A stretch of DNA of 64,000 nt from Pseudoips prasinana. Taxonomy: Eukaryota > Arthropoda > Insecta > Lepidoptera > Nolidae. Positions 51,801 through 60,604 of the stretch are shown piece by piece. Position 1 is the first letter of the stretch. Every line of letters begins with the position of its first letter. The notes beneath the pieces are model-generated. The model made no database searches, had not been told where the DNA came from, and saw only the letters and a list, made by a program, of their open reading frames with translations. The translations under genes were made by a program, and so were the position numbers. The DNA lies in assembly GCA_951640165.1 (NCBI GenBank), contig OX621257.1:7141201-7205200 (forward strand). The letters run 5' to 3'.

Positions 51801-54800
51801 TCTTCAAACTCAATTTAAATCCATAGGCCTAGAGCTTCACCTTTCAAAATGCGAACTTTTTATTTCAGACAAAACAGACTGACTTAACACTATCCAAAAA
51901 TTTAACACAATTGCCCCGAGTTTAAAAATTTTAGATAAACGATCCCTCCGCCTTCTTGGCTCCCCGATTCTGGACGAATCTTTCTCTTCATATATAGACG
52001 AACAAATACAAAATTTTAGTGACATTTCAGAAAGATTTAACAAAATCAATACTCATTCGGCGTATACTATTATTCGGCACTGTTGTTTTGTTCCCAAATT
52101 TATTTACGTGTTACGTTCCTGCCACCTTTGGAAACAGGTTGCTCTTTTAGACAAAGTTGACAAAATTATCCCTGATACACTTACAAATATTCTTAATTTA
52201 GGCCTGGATGACCGAGCATGGCTACAGGCCACTCTTCCTGTTCGCCTGGGCGGGCTCGGGATCCGCAAAATATCCCATATAAGCTTACCGGCATTTCTGT
52301 GATCGGTCCATAGTACGGAAGCACTTACCAGGAAAATTCTTTTATCATCACTGGTTAGTTCGGAAGTACCATGCCTTACCGAAGCCATTAATGCCTGGAA
52401 AATAGCTTGTCCGAATACGGATTTGCCCAACTACCCGTCCTCCCAGAGGCAGTGGGACCAGCCGCTCTGCAACCTAACTCGGAATTTTTTATTAGATACA
52501 TCGGTTAATCCCGCAGAGCGCGCCCGCCTACTGGCCGTGGGAGAATGAGAGTCGGGCCTTTGGTTACAGGCGTTGACGTCGTCTAACATAGGGACCATGT
52601 TGGACGACAACTCTTTCCGGATCGCTGCCTGCCTTCGTCTGGGGGCGCCCTGTGTTGCTCCGCATCGATGCCTCTGTGGAGAGTTTGTCAACCGCCTCGG
52701 ACACCACGGCCTGTCATGTAGCAGAAGTGCAGGTCGGCTTCCACGCCATAGCAGCCTAAACGATATTATTCGTCGGGCTCTTGTCACCGCCGGCGTCCCA
52801 GCTGTGTTGGAACCAAACGGCTTGGCACGCGACGATGGCAAGAGACCAGACGGGATGTCGTTGCTGCCTTGGAAGTTGGGTAGGCCTTTACTGTGGGACG
52901 CGACATGCGTTGACACCCTAGCCCTATCACATCTTCCAAGTACCAGTGCGGCGGCGGGCGCTGCTGCTGCCTGTGCGGAGACTCAAGCGGCGCAAATATG
53001 GTAATTTGATAGGAAATTACATATTTGAGCCGTTTGGGGTCGAAACGCTTGGAACGTGGGGTCCGAGTGCCCGTGGTCTCTATCGCCAGATTTCGAAGCG
53101 TTCGGTTGACGCTTCCCGTGACCAGAGGGCTAGCTTTTTCTTTGGCCAAAGAATTAGTTTAGCAATACAACGTGGTAGTGCAGCCAGTCTTCTGGGCATA
53201 TTTTCTCATGGCCTCGATTCGGAGGAATACTACGGCGCCATCTGTAGTTATTTTTAATTTATTTATGTATATAATTTACTTTTTCGTAGATTTAGTTTTA
53301 CTTTCTAATGTAGGTAGTTATGTATATTCATAAGTTTATTTAGGTTATTTAGTACATAAAAATGCATATACATGTCATCATCATCATCATCATTACAGCT
53401 TAAATAAGTCCACTGCTGGACAAGCCTCCCTCAAGAATCATTTGGGGGGATATGCCATAATCGCCACGCTTGGCAGGCGGGTTGGCGATCGCAGTATGAT
53501 GGTCGTAGTACTCAGAAGTAAGCTGCTTCCCGTCCTCTGGTAGATACTCGGATCCCTCGGGTCGACTTCTACGCCCCCCACGGGATGAGATGGGGTGATG
53601 ATATTCTGATTCTGATATTTGTCGCCGTCACCACACAGCAGCATATACATGTCAAATAAAAAAAATTGTGTATGTATTATGATTACAACATAATATTCTG
53701 ATTGGGGTGTCTGAGGGTGTGCGTTAATTACGTTACATGTTGTATATATATACTAGAGGTGCCCCGCGGTTTTACCCGCATTAAACTTTATAAATATGGC
53801 CTTTTAGGTAACACGGAATTATGTTAATCCAGAGTGTCAGCTAACTCCATTAGACGTGAAGAAGTAACAAACATACACACTCACAAACTTTCGCCTTTAT
53901 AATATTAATGTGATTGGATGGTAATAAATATCTAATCGTACACAAGCCACAGATAATAATACTGCGCCACTAACGCCATCTTACACTAATTAGTGGAACT
54001 AGATCACGTGTAGACTTTGATGACAATATGTGCTGGTAGGAGTTTAGCTTATTATGGAAATCATTTCAGTTAGAACTAGTAACAAAGAATGATTCATCGC
54101 AAATATTGATTGAGTGAACAGTTAGAATTGATAACAAAGAATGATTCATCGCAAATATTGATGGGCATGATTGCAAATTCTTAAGGTTATAATATAATTT
54201 TAAGCTTCGGTACGACCCAGGATAATGATTTATATATAGTAATATCCAGGGACATTATTAACACACGGCCATCTGATCCCAAACTAAGCAGGGCTTGTAC
54301 TATGGAAACCACATAACTGATATACTACTTTAATTTTGTCATACTACATACTTATATCGATAATTACACCTAGACTCAGGACAATCAGACATGTTCATGC
54401 ACAGGAATATCTGTCCTGGGTGGGAATCGAACCCACGACCTGCGGCGTGAAAAGCAAGCATTTGCCAACTACGCCAACAGGCCCGTCAAAATGAAGAAAG
54501 AAAAAACCATGTTCATTCTTTCTTTATCGTATGGGCAGGAGTTACCCTGGTGCCAGAGTTGTTCAAGCCGCCCGGTAGGCCGTACAACCGGGACCGACAG
54601 TTTAACATGCCCTCCGAAGAACGGACACGCTCAGAAATTAAACCGCCCATCCTTATTAGTGAAGTAACTTGTCGATCACTTATGGACCAATGAGAGCATC
54701 TGGCAATGAAATCCTCTATTTATTATTATTTAATCTCGTGTATATGCCCCATTGAGTATGTTTCGCCGGAGCGTCTCAACTGGGCCGTGTTGAAACCGGT

Positions 54801-57800
54801 AGTAGAGACACCCGCTGAGTTTGTTTCGCTGGGTCTTCTCAGTTGGGGCGCATTGGATCCGGTGGTAGCATTAAAGCGCGACCGTCGTTATAAACACAAG
54901 GTCCGCCGTAATGATAACATTTAATTCGTACCTTAATATAGACATAACCATTCAGAAAATATGTAGTAAAAATATAGCTAAAATTTAGATAATTAAACCT
55001 ACACATGATCCTTGACAATAACTTAATTTTAGTTTACTGTTATAAAATAAATCTTATTGTAAATTATTTCCTACAATCGGTGTACCTAAATATCTATATG
55101 TACCTAGAAATAATTATAAATTAATTGTATATTACTGCGAACATGTTCTGACTATTTACAAGCACTTTTTTAAAAAACCTTTTTTATTTTATTTTATTAT
55201 TTCCATATCAATGTACTTACGCGGTGGTTTTATAGGCGTCTCATTACATAGGCAGTCTTTATCTTCCGTACTACCCACAGGACATCCACATCTAGTAGAA
55301 AACCCTGAGCCTGGCTTCGGAGGTGTCATAGTATACGCTGGCCCTCCTGGATGAGAGCGAGTGGAATAGTTACATATCACACCTACGCACTAAAACAAAG
55401 AAAATATGTCTAGATGGGGACTGTCGAGCATCCCCAAAATGGACTGTATTTGCGGAGCATCGGTCCAATCCATGGCCCATCTAACAGCTTGCCCAGCCTG
55501 CCCTGCCACATGTTCATGGCAGGATCTTAGAAATGCCACAAGCAGGGCAATCAATGTGGCCACGTTCTGGGCCATAAAAATTTAACGAGTTTTGCCATCG
55601 AAACGCTAAGAAGAAGACTAAAATAAAATAAGAGGATCTGATCTTATTTCGTTTTAGTCTTCTTCTTAGCGTAAACGTTGAACTAGATAACCATAAATTA
55701 ATATGTTCGTGTGTGGTGCCGGCATAGAATTTATTTATTTTATGATTAAGAAAACCAACAGCGATACAGATAATCACACAATTTACAGGATACAATATAA
55801 AGGGAAGGCCAATGACAGGTTTTCCTAAGTATAACACTAAAGGTGTAGTTGGCTAAAAAACGGACAAAAATATAATGCTGACACTAATAATTTATCAGAC
55901 ATTGATATAGTGAGATCTGCATCAACACTACTGCATAGTAATGTATGCAGTAGTCTTGATTAAGTATTAATTGCGAGAAATGAAGTAATATACATCGATG
56001 TCCACCCAATGATTTTAAAGTTAAATATGATGTTAAAGAATATCCCATCTCATCCCGTGGAGGGCGTAGAAATCGTCTGAGAGAACGGGCAGCAGCGTTT
56101 TCTGTGAACTATGACCATTAAACATGCCAACCTGTCTGGCAAGCGTGGCGATTATGGCTAATCCCCCAATTTTTGGAGAGGGTTTTGCCCAGCAGTGGAC
56201 TTACTTTGGCTGACAAGATGATGATCAATCTTAATCACCTAATCCTGCCTAAGCACATCCCAAGACGTCAACTAATACATTACATGTACAAGTGCTCTTT
56301 CTAATATACTCTAGAAATATTGCCGAATGACATAATATGATATGACATCGCTACCCCATCTCATCCCTTAAGGGTCGTATAACTCGTCCCCAGGGAATAT
56401 TTTTCCCAAAACGGGCAGCAGCGTCGTTCTCTGTCTGCTATGAACATCAAACACTGGCATGCGATTGTGGCGATTATGCCATATCCTCCTAATAATGGAC
56501 ACCTTCAATGTGGAATTTTTTTTGGGAAGAGCTTTTTCCAGCAGTGAACGTCATTCGGCTGACATGATTAACCCTAAGGTAGACTGGCAGAAAATGCGTT
56601 GGGCATTAAGTCCGCCTTTGTACTATTTGATGTGCAATAAGTTATAAATAAAAAATAAATAATAAAAAATGATGATGATGTTGACTAAGAATGAGTCATG
56701 GTCACCCGTAATAAAAGATTTATTGAAGTTAAATTTCTTTAGGCACGTTTTACTTGAGGAGTAAGTTGGTGTATGCGTGACTAGAGCGTTGAGAAAAGTG
56801 TGATTGGGCGAGGCGAACGGAAGTTGAAAAGGAGATTTAAGTTAATGAAGATAGAAAGAGAGACAGATACTTTTCGTATATTATAGTAGGGAGAAACAAA
56901 TGCGAGCACACATTTGATGATACATGTCATCATCAAACGCTCTAGTCACGGTTGCGTACGAAGTTTAAGCAATACCTGTCTTCACTCCGTAAGAACGGGC
57001 GTTCAAGGAACGTCCTGGATGATTTGGATACTGATATCAAGGTTTACTTAGGGCAACCTTATTTCAAACTCCCATTCGCAGTCATACGAAGGCATTTTAT
57101 CGATATGTCGGACGGACTCGCCCATGAAGGGTTCTGTAGCAGCAAGTATTTCAGTTGATTAAATGAAAGGTAAATTGCGGTTTACGATTTATGACGTATT
57201 AAAAAAAAACTGCTTACTAGATCTCGTTCAAACCAATTTTCATTTTTAGTTTGCATAGTAATGTAAATCACATATATTTTTTTAGTTTTTACATTCTCTT
57301 ATTTTATAGTTGGACACTCATTTTACCACTTTGAAAGTGTCTCGCGCAAACTATTGAGTTTAGAAAAAAATGATATTAGACACCTCAATATCATTTTTGA
57401 AGACCTCTCTATAGATAAACCACATTAAATGCACGATGAAAAAAAAAATGAGTTTCAGTTCTATGTATGGGAAACCCCCAAAATTATTGTATTTTTCTAT
57501 TTTTGTGTGAAAATCTTAATGCGGTTCACAGAATACATCTACTTACCAAGATTTAAACAGATCAGCTCTTATAGTTTCGGAAAAGAGAGGCTGTGACATA
57601 CGGACGGACGGATAGACAGACAGACATGAAGAATCTATAAGGGTTCCGTATTTTTTACGGAACCCTAAAAAGGGAGGATCATGAACGAATTCGAAATATG
57701 AAACCCCCTTGCTGAGAGAATGACCGCGAACGGGCTGCGATCTGCAATCTTCCTTAGTATTCATAAAAATGCCCTCCTTGATTCACAATTGGTTGAGGAT

Positions 57801-60177
57801 TTCCAAACGTATGCATGAATAGCGAAGCATTCTCTGTGGTAGGCAATAGCATTGCCATTTAAAAGTTTTAGAAGAAAAAGAAAAGAACAAACTATATTTA
57901 TTCAGTAAACACAAGCACAGATAATAATAATATTCCGAATTGGTCCCACCTCAGCACTAGCTACAACATTATCGGTGGCAGCGCTGCCACAGATAATGTT
58001 GTAGCTAATGGTTTGCTGATGGATCCAGGTAAAAATAACAATTAGACAATTCATGTGTCAGTTCAGCTCACATTACAATTTTAAGAGAACTCTACACTAA
58101 TAATTCTTATTCTTTATTGCATACAGAAAACAATAAAAAGAAATACAATATATGATATAAATACATGTACATAGGCGAGCTTAACTCAATAATGAGTTTT
58201 CTTACAGCAAACCAAACACAGAGGACAATTTGTTTTACAGGGTAGAACAGTGCACAACATTATCTACTTAAATTAATTCTACCTAGCTATTTGTATAAAT
58301 ACCTTATCCCCTTCATAATTATATCAATACTACATAATAAATAATATACACATAATATATATACTTACATACTATACAAAATATTACGATAGGAAATGTG
58401 ACTTTATTCTTCTTTTAAAAGAGTCTAGAGACGGACTAGCGCGAATAGAGTGAGGAAGGGAGTTCCAAAGACGCACTGCACGGACGGTGAAGGAACCATC
58501 ATAGCGACTAGAGCTGTGTAAAGGATAGCGGAGGAGAAGCGAAATAGAAGATCGACAGGAATTTCCCCTGGGGACTAAGTACTCAAAGCGTTCATGAAGC
58601 TACGTAGGAGAATTAGGATTATGAAGGATAGAGTAAAGTAAAGAGAGAATGTGGGAATCTCGACGCCTACGAATTGGCAGCCACTTCAAGCGTGTCCGAA
58701 ATTCGGACACATGGTCGTACTTCCGGAGACCGTAGATGAAGCGGATGCACAAATTCTGCAGGCGTTCAAGCTTATCCAGAAGTTCATTAGTAGCATCAAG
58801 ATAACAGACATCAGCATAGTCAAGAAGAGGAAGTAGAAGGGATTGAGCAAGAAGGACTTTGGTCTGAAAAGGTAAAAATTTCTGAAGACGCTTGAGAGAC
58901 TGAAACGAGTAGTACACTTTCCTGCTTACATCTGCGACGTGATTGTTCCACGAAAGATAGTTGTCGAATAAAACTCCCAGATTTTTTGCGGTCATGGAAT
59001 ATGTGATAGCGTCATCATCGAAGACGATAGGCGGATAATCTTACTTACAGCTAATTAAAATGTTAAATATGTGGATATGGCGACTTATAAAATAAAAACT
59101 ATTAATAAACTAACACTAATTTGTAAATACGTAACATACACAGTACACGAACAAACATAACAAAAAATATGTTAAATATATAATTACAACTATTACACAA
59201 TATATATTAATTATTTAATCTATGGTACTAGTCGAGTCGTGTTGTCTGTCATCCTAATTATATACTCTCGGACAAACTGACAGATGAGAGAAAATTGAAA
59301 GAAAAACGTTTTTTGGCGCCAACGCGGAAAAAGACGCATCGAGTCTCTGTTTCATTTTCAATAACTGGTGTAAATTCGAGTTTTATTTGTAAATATGGTA
59401 GATTTTTAGACATAACATCTTCGAAAACGTACACAAGTGGAGGAAAGTGCGATATTGCCGTGAATTGTGATTTTCCCTGTTGAAGTCAAAACTCCATAGA
59501 AGCCTCTAGTAAAGTCTCCACTGTTTTACTGGGGTAGGACTATGACTTGACTGTGACGGACGTGACGGACATGACTGACTGACTTTGAAATAAAAAATAA
59601 ATATTACAACTAAAGACGAGGCGACCATACCGCCTGATCTTAGCCTGTCCAAAGAGGGCAAAAAAAAAATGAAAGAAACACGTTTTTTGGCGCCAACGCG
59701 GAAAAAGACGCATCGAGGCTGTTTCATTTTCAATAATTGGTGTAAATTCGAGTTTTATTTGTAAATATGGTGGATTTTTAGACATAACATCTTCGACAAC
59801 GTACACAAGTAGAGGAAAGTGCGATATTGCCGTGAATTGTGATTTTCCCTGTAGAAATCAAAACTCCATAGAAGCCTCTAGTAAAGTCTTCACTGCTTTA
59901 CGGGGGTAGGACTATGACTTGACTGTGACGGACTTGACTGGACATTGATTAAATGACGACAAACATAAAATATTACAACTGAAGACGAGGCGGTATGGTC
60001 TATGATCTTAGGCTGTCCAAAGCGGTGAAAACAAAAAAAAAATAAGAAAAACTTTTACTTACATTGTAATTAGCCCCACCCCTTTTGCCAAGAGGCATGT
60101 GTATTGAGTAAGCGGATATGCCACATCCCATATGAGTCATACCTCCATTTAACATTTTCGTGTATAAACTCGCATAC
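33735..60177 (-). CDS. Gene B: CAP-domain protein with giant basic tail (5' part outside window; 8 exons seen)
   Basis: Paralogue of gene A in tandem on the same strand. The exons 60063-60177, 55221-55389, 50402-50555, 39236-39302, 37438-37502, 36642-36852, 35356-36519 and 33735-33869 join in phase and encode 692 residues to TAA. They begin inside the CAP domain (LYTKML, THMGCGIS, GVICNYSTRSHPGG, CGCPVGSTEDKDCLC). They continue through a Cys spacer and a Pro/His/Tyr segment to a 388-codon Lys/Asp/His/Tyr-rich exon with repeated HKY triplets and the module LLDTLEQEVKHIEL ... FDAKIRKIY. The end is Arg-rich (LRKMRPNRDERDMQMRP). Introns host large retroelements (up to about 11 kb between 50402 and 39302). 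The signal peptide, CAP N-terminus and GQN-type exon were searched for between 60.2 and 64 kb and not found; they presumably lie further right. The usual CAP1 HYTQ is missing here too. Confidence 0.85.
33990..34182 (+). repeat. Repeat epsilon, short form
   Basis: actagccgtgccccgcgatt, gttaatccagggtgtcagcc, cacaaactttcgcctttata. Confidence 0.75.
34480..34558 (+). repeat. Repeat beta 3' fragment
   Basis: cacccatctatgaactgact-gcgagcc, cctcaccgatcatttacgga. Confidence 0.6.
34560..35290. other. Intronic sequence with a decayed coding-like stretch
   Basis: In plus sense 34800-35230 resembles an eroded RTE-like ORF2 end (gaatacgaaatattaatgta; tggttttgggcatttagaaa; aggatgaataaaagaagatt), with many frame changes. 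Otherwise nothing is recognised. Confidence 0.35.
35356..36519 (-). CDS. Gene B giant tail exon
   Basis: 1164 bp, 388 codons, phase 0 both ends, acceptor ttttctttcag, donor GTAAGT. It begins KSSMFKRGETFKLPFKK. The shared module lies at about 36059-36174, and dense HKY-type motifs at about 35640-35790. Ends RNTRQRND. Confidence 0.87.
36642..36852 (-). CDS. Gene B exon (Pro/His/Tyr-rich)
   Basis: 211 bp, acceptor aaagttccag, donor GTTAGT. It encodes QQQLEEVELPHPSPSQYPLE, then HPDFPIPSHYDVTGYG. Longer than its gene A counterpart (112 bp). Confidence 0.82.
37438..37502 (-). CDS. Gene B exon (65 bp)
   Basis: Acceptor gaaacctttcag, donor GTAAGC. It encodes HNIYVPHSIQTAMAAARTSN; phase 0 in and 2 out like gene A exon 11. 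Confidence 0.78.
37610..37890 (-). repeat. SINE delta copy
   Basis: gcgcaaatacagg, acgaacggaaagaggtcc, cttccagacttcgtgtagat, ggacccagaatttgaaccca. Confidence 0.65.
38009..38245. mobile_element. Foldback/MITE with about 110-bp arms
   Basis: The left arm (cagacagagaggagcgcagc, actagaaaatcaactttaga, gtgcatatatgcttgaac) is mirrored by the right arm (gttcaagcatacatgcac, aaagttgattttctagtacc, gctgcgctcctctctgtctg). A short GC-rich centre (gctcgcgcagtctcgcgc) separates them. Flanks show TTA on both sides. Confidence 0.8.
38448..38580 (-). repeat. Repeat tau, copy 2
   Basis: Same text as 29227-29345 including the (GAAAT)n end; here it is intronic in gene B and not next to an exon. Confidence 0.8.
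38888..39120 (+). repeat. Repeat epsilon, short form, rearranged
   Basis: actagctgtgccctgcggtt in direct sense, then a mirrored end near 39070-39120 (ataatttataaagtttaatg). A perfect 12-bp hairpin follows at 39141-39170. Confidence 0.65.
39236..39302 (-). CDS. Gene B exon (short, after 11-kb intron)
   Basis: 67 bp, acceptor aagttattttcag, donor GTAAGT. It encodes DNHTALRTKSTEFNFFEDA. One base completes CGA from the previous exon. Confidence 0.78.
39461..39496. repeat. Perfect 16-bp inverted repeat, 4-base loop
   Basis: aaagaaaagtaatata and its complement flank 'attt' at the left border of the CR1-like element. The left arm matches the SINE gamma tail. Confidence 0.8.
39622..40341 (+). pseudogene. 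CR1-like ORF2, endonuclease domain segment
   Basis: Endonuclease motifs as listed for the element. In the same frame the coding sense extends upstream to about 39500 and is cut by TGA at 40339-40341. Confidence 0.85.
40346..41134 (+). pseudogene. CR1-like ORF2, linker and RT N-terminal segment
   Basis: Contains PVRPVKVKHLPAPWLTDDLK, RSLGVGK and DSQITPLPKKSN ... EYRPISIL. The frame is lost after about 41080. Confidence 0.85.
41203..42367 (+). pseudogene. CR1-like ORF2, RT palm and C-terminal segment
   Basis: Two overlapping frames (41203-41517 and 41432-42367) together give the palm (LDFSNAFN; VPQGGVLSPLLF; YAEDLQIY) and the C-terminal conserved region. A one-base change near 41490 separates them. 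Confidence 0.85.
42843..42940 (+). repeat. SINE gamma 3' fragment
   Basis: gtagtatatcagttatctgg, gtttgggatcagatgatcgt. Confidence 0.65.
42941..43140 (-). mobile_element. RTE-like C-terminal fragment
   Basis: cctgcccactgccacttcag, gagctatgtcgaatactttg, attcgatctcgcaggaacct: complement of the WAGH ... IRRRT region. Confidence 0.7.
43364..43473. mobile_element. MITE M1, copy 4 (internal deletion)
   Basis: tacagacgtcagcacataca ... cttgatgtgctggcgtctgt-a, 110 bp against about 140 bp in other copies; the arms are preserved. Confidence 0.85.
43487..43665 (-). repeat. tRNA(Ser)-like SINE, gamma group
   Basis: In minus sense ggtctgttggtctagtggtt, then tgactgctaagtcag and gtgggttcgattcccactca. This is a tRNA-like fold with a GCT-type anticodon loop and B box, joined to a SINE body (acactcagacacaaaaca in plus sense). 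It is not counted as a functional tRNA because of the attached body. Confidence 0.7.
43704..43905 (+). repeat. tRNA-derived SINE alpha, full length
   Basis: A box tgtggcgcagcggctaagac, B box cggttcgagtctcgcgcc, body tgtgtcccataaatagttgt, tctgaatctggatgta and taccccgcgacatagggat, then tgcgggcattgtctttt. Confidence 0.82.
44033..44206 (-). CDS. Possible alternative last exon of gene B
   Basis: A minus-strand frame reads ...DFVVPNDEYGSLLAIVPHN, LNKSATLATATMASF, RRRSPEN, TAG (44033-44035). AATAAA follows on the same strand at 44012-44017 and 44001-44006. An acceptor giving one base before GAC (ctgag|A GAC near 44153) would fit the phase-2 donor of exon 50402-50555 and produce a short, tail-less CAP protein. 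The acceptor is weak and the boundary uncertain. It could also be unrelated sequence. Confidence 0.3.
   Translation of the reverse strand, partial: CNPLVYFSFMHIDYLRDFVVPNDEYGSLLAIVPHNLNKSATLATATMASFRRRSPEN
44250..44999. other. Intron, nothing certain
   Basis: AT-rich. The last 100-200 bases may already be the 5' untranslated region of the RTE-like element. Confidence 0.4.
45081..45859 (+). pseudogene. Retrotransposon ORF1, frameshifted
   Basis: The N-terminal coiled coil (KSLQNKLDEQAKELKEIKEN) is followed by an RRM-like or ORF1-type core (RRKNLIFFGVEETE; EYVTRMGKN). The frame shifts near 45450, and the other frame continues RPIIVTFTTMGKKIEILKNK and DYPPEVLAQRKNLNVQLQ to a Lys-rich end at 45859. 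It is likely an RNA-binding chaperone; this is inference from position and motif. Confidence 0.78.
45940..48729 (+). pseudogene. Retrotransposon ORF2: endonuclease-reverse transcriptase (one frameshift)
   Basis: The endonuclease starts CTYNARSLLSHERLLEF, with GLAEIRR (active-site Glu) in the first frame. After a frameshift near 46105 come YGVGFLIKK, IQVYAPTTDA, IIIGDFNARVG, SQIDYILS and FPSDHRLL. RT: SLKNGKSSGPDGIPNEAIK, NYRPISLQPNIYKLF, FIDYAKAFDS (motif A), RRGVRQGDPISPRIF, LRFADDIVLFAE (intact FADD). The tail reads TTQRAMERS, KWKWAGHVARMD and KRSRGRPMERW, ending FTQ, TAG. The catalytic residues are all present, so apart from the frameshift the protein looks competent. Confidence 0.88.
49060..49660 (+). 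repeat. Repeat kappa, longest copy
   Basis: Shares caggagccagtaatcc, gggagcaccggaag, cgttcccggggctcg and ggcggcatgcgaaggcatt with 32515-32765. A 144-codon frame over this stretch has no recognisable domain. Confidence 0.5.
49480..50390 (+). repeat. Three-unit tandem repeat of about 300 bp (kappa 3' part)
   Basis: Each unit runs agaaggga(g) ... tccgacatac ... ggcattc/ggcatgc ... atgccttatgaaaagaaag ... ccatacgatagtttgccgac ... agaagacctttgtttaacg ... ataactgagacataacgta. Units start at about 49480, 49800 and 50105 and differ by indels. The first unit carries an extra inverted arm at 49708-49725. Confidence 0.78.
50402..50555 (-). CDS. Gene B exon: post-CAP spacer
   Basis: 154 bp as in gene A. 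It encodes AGPALTCSTKESCEPTVVLL and then the helix-like LYDRPNNLVERLNNYMAK. Donor GTAAGT, phase 2 out. Confidence 0.85.
50570..51475. other. Intron of gene B, mostly unassigned
   Basis: A fragment of repeat epsilon (cagccgtttagacgtgaaga, acacactcaca) lies at about 51105-51170. The remainder is AT-rich with no exon. Confidence 0.4.
51544..51882 (+). pseudogene. RT palm segment of the CCHC/endonuclease element
   Basis: Contains CQQGDPLGPAIFSL and YLDDGPLGGD. Closed by TGA at 51880-51882; the same frame continues coherently afterwards (LNTIQKFNTIAPSLKILDKR). Confidence 0.75.
52573..53004 (+). pseudogene. CCHC and endonuclease-like segment
   Basis: The zinc-knuckle-like C-x-C-x9-H-x4-C is followed by RH-x-SLNDIIRRAL, VLEPNGLARDDGKRPDG and LLWDATCVDT. 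The frame shifts at about 52990, and the C-terminal part continues in 52946-53257. Confidence 0.7.
53380..53650 (-). mobile_element. RTE-like 3' fragments
   Basis: catcatcatcatcattacag, ccactgctggacaagcctcc, aatcgccacgcttggcaggc, tcctctggtagatactcgga: two decayed pieces. Confidence 0.65.
53752..53925 (+). repeat. Repeat epsilon, short form
   Basis: actagaggtgccccgcggtt, gttaatccagagtgtcagct, acaaactttcgcctttataa. Confidence 0.78.
54218..54490 (-). repeat. tRNA-derived SINE gamma, full length
   Basis: gtgggaatcgaacccacgac (B-box complement), gaaaagcaagcatttgccaa, then the body complement through aatcagacatgttcatgcac to acggccatctgatcccaaac and 'aatatccagggaca'. Confidence 0.8.
54520..54705 (+). 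repeat. Repeat beta, internally shortened
   Basis: tcgtatgggcaggagttacc, gttgttcaagccgcccggta, gccctccgaagaacggacac. The piece between 'aggcc' and 'accggg' is shorter than in other copies. Confidence 0.7.
55000..55195 (+). repeat. Repeat eta, copy 2
   Basis: ccttgacaataacttaattt, gtacctaaatatctatatgt, gaacatgttctgactattta, aaaaaaccttttttatttta: inverted relative of 32060-32290. Its TTTT end lies about 25 bp from exon 55221-55389. Confidence 0.7.
55221..55389 (-). CDS. Gene B exon: CAP2 and Cys cluster
   Basis: 169 bp, acceptor tttgttttag, donor GTAAGT. It encodes CVGVICNYSTRSHPGGPAY, then TRCGCPVGSTEDKDCLC. Same phases (0 in, 1 out) as gene A exon 8. Confidence 0.86.
55603..55672. repeat. 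Near-perfect 33-bp inverted repeat
   Basis: acgctaagaagaagactaaa is mirrored by tttagtcttcttcttagcgt; inner arms differ at two positions. Confidence 0.85.
56030..56570 (+). mobile_element. Two RTE-like 3' fragments in tandem
   Basis: Each unit has catctcatccc, gggcagcagcgt and cctgtctggcaagcgtggcg-like text and an end ccagcagtgga / ggctgaca-g/tgatgat (56030-56230 and 56340-56575). Confidence 0.65.
57127..57675 (+). repeat. Repeat zeta, copy 2
   Basis: Collinear with 26007-26537; ends agggttccgtattttttacg and gaaccctaaaaag. Confidence 0.8.
57958..58007. repeat. Near-perfect 25-bp palindrome
   Basis: tagctacaacattatc is mirrored at 57992-58007, with gtggcagcgctgccac in the centre. One mismatched pair. 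Confidence 0.85.
58080..59060 (-). mobile_element. CR1-like retrotransposon, 3' portion
   Basis: The minus strand encodes KNLGVLFDNYLSWNNHVADV, LLPLLDYADVCYL, GLRKYDHVSEFRTRLKWLP (58600-58995) and, after a stop, GSFTVRAVRLWNSLPHSIR. It is homologous to the C-terminus at 41432-42367 but clearly a different subfamily. 5'-truncated. Confidence 0.85.
58600..58995 (-). pseudogene. CR1-like ORF2 C-terminal remnant
   Basis: 131-codon open segment of the element above. The conserved region continues past its stop at 58600 in the same strand to about 58410. Confidence 0.83.
59285..60030. repeat. Two direct repeats of about 382 bp in gene B intron
   Basis: ggcgccaacgcggaaaaaga, aaatatggtagatttttaga, gaggaaagtgcgatattgcc and ctctagtaaagtctccactg recur at a constant offset of about 382 bp. 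The second copy ends about 30 bp from exon 60063-60177. Confidence 0.85.
60063..60177 (-). CDS. Gene B, first visible exon (CAP1 region)
   Basis: 115 bp, acceptor cttttattacag, donor GTAAGT, enters needing two bases from the previous exon, as in gene A exon 7. It encodes YASLYTKMLNGGMTHMGCGI and ends GKRGGANYN. Confidence 0.83.
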
Positions 60178-60427
60178 CTGTAATAAAAGGATTATCCACA
60201 ATGAAATAAACAAAAAACCTTTCCACAACTTTTCTATAGAAAACAAAATTGAATGAATGTTGCCATTTTAAAAAGATAAAATACACCAAACATATAAATT
60301 AACTCTTGAAATGGCACAAAAATATTTTTTATTTTTTGTATTTTTAATTTTATTTGTTTATTTTAAGTATCCTTTTTAACAAAATAATATATACTAACGT
60401 ATAACCAAAACTTACACACTATTAATA

Positions 60428-60543
60428 TTAAATACCTATAAATAAAAAAACTGAATTTGAAATACCTATTAAATACCTATAAATAAAAAAACTGAATTTG
60501 AAATACCTATTAAATACCTATAAATAAAAAAACTGAATTTAAA
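60428..60543. repeat. 41-bp tandem repeat, 2.8 units
   Basis: taaatacctataaataaaaa-aactgaattt with aaatacctat recurs at 60428, 60469 and 60510. Confidence 0.85.
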
Positions 60544-60604
60544 TCGTCGCCTGCGGGCATGGTGCCCAGAAAGCTGGCAACATTACGTTGTTTTAAGTAC
60601 AAAG

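Larger units (their letters stand above)
51478..53260 (+). mobile_element. 5'-truncated RT element with CCHC and endonuclease-like C-terminus
   Basis: The coding sense starts at RT motif A (LKVDVK-NAFNSVNRD, one base missing near 51517). It runs through CQQGDPLGPAIFSLAI and AWYLDDGPLGGD (catalytic YLDD) to a long thumb, a Cys-His cluster (CLCGEFVNRLGHHGLSC) and a PD-(D/E)-x-K-like block (DGKRPDGMSLLPW ... LLWDATCVDT). The end is KYGNLIGNYIFEPF ... QRISLAIQRG. In-frame stops at about 51881, 52302 and 52546 and a frameshift near 52990 disable it. The CCHC plus restriction-like endonuclease order recalls the R2 type of non-LTR elements; the clade is not assigned. Confidence 0.75.
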
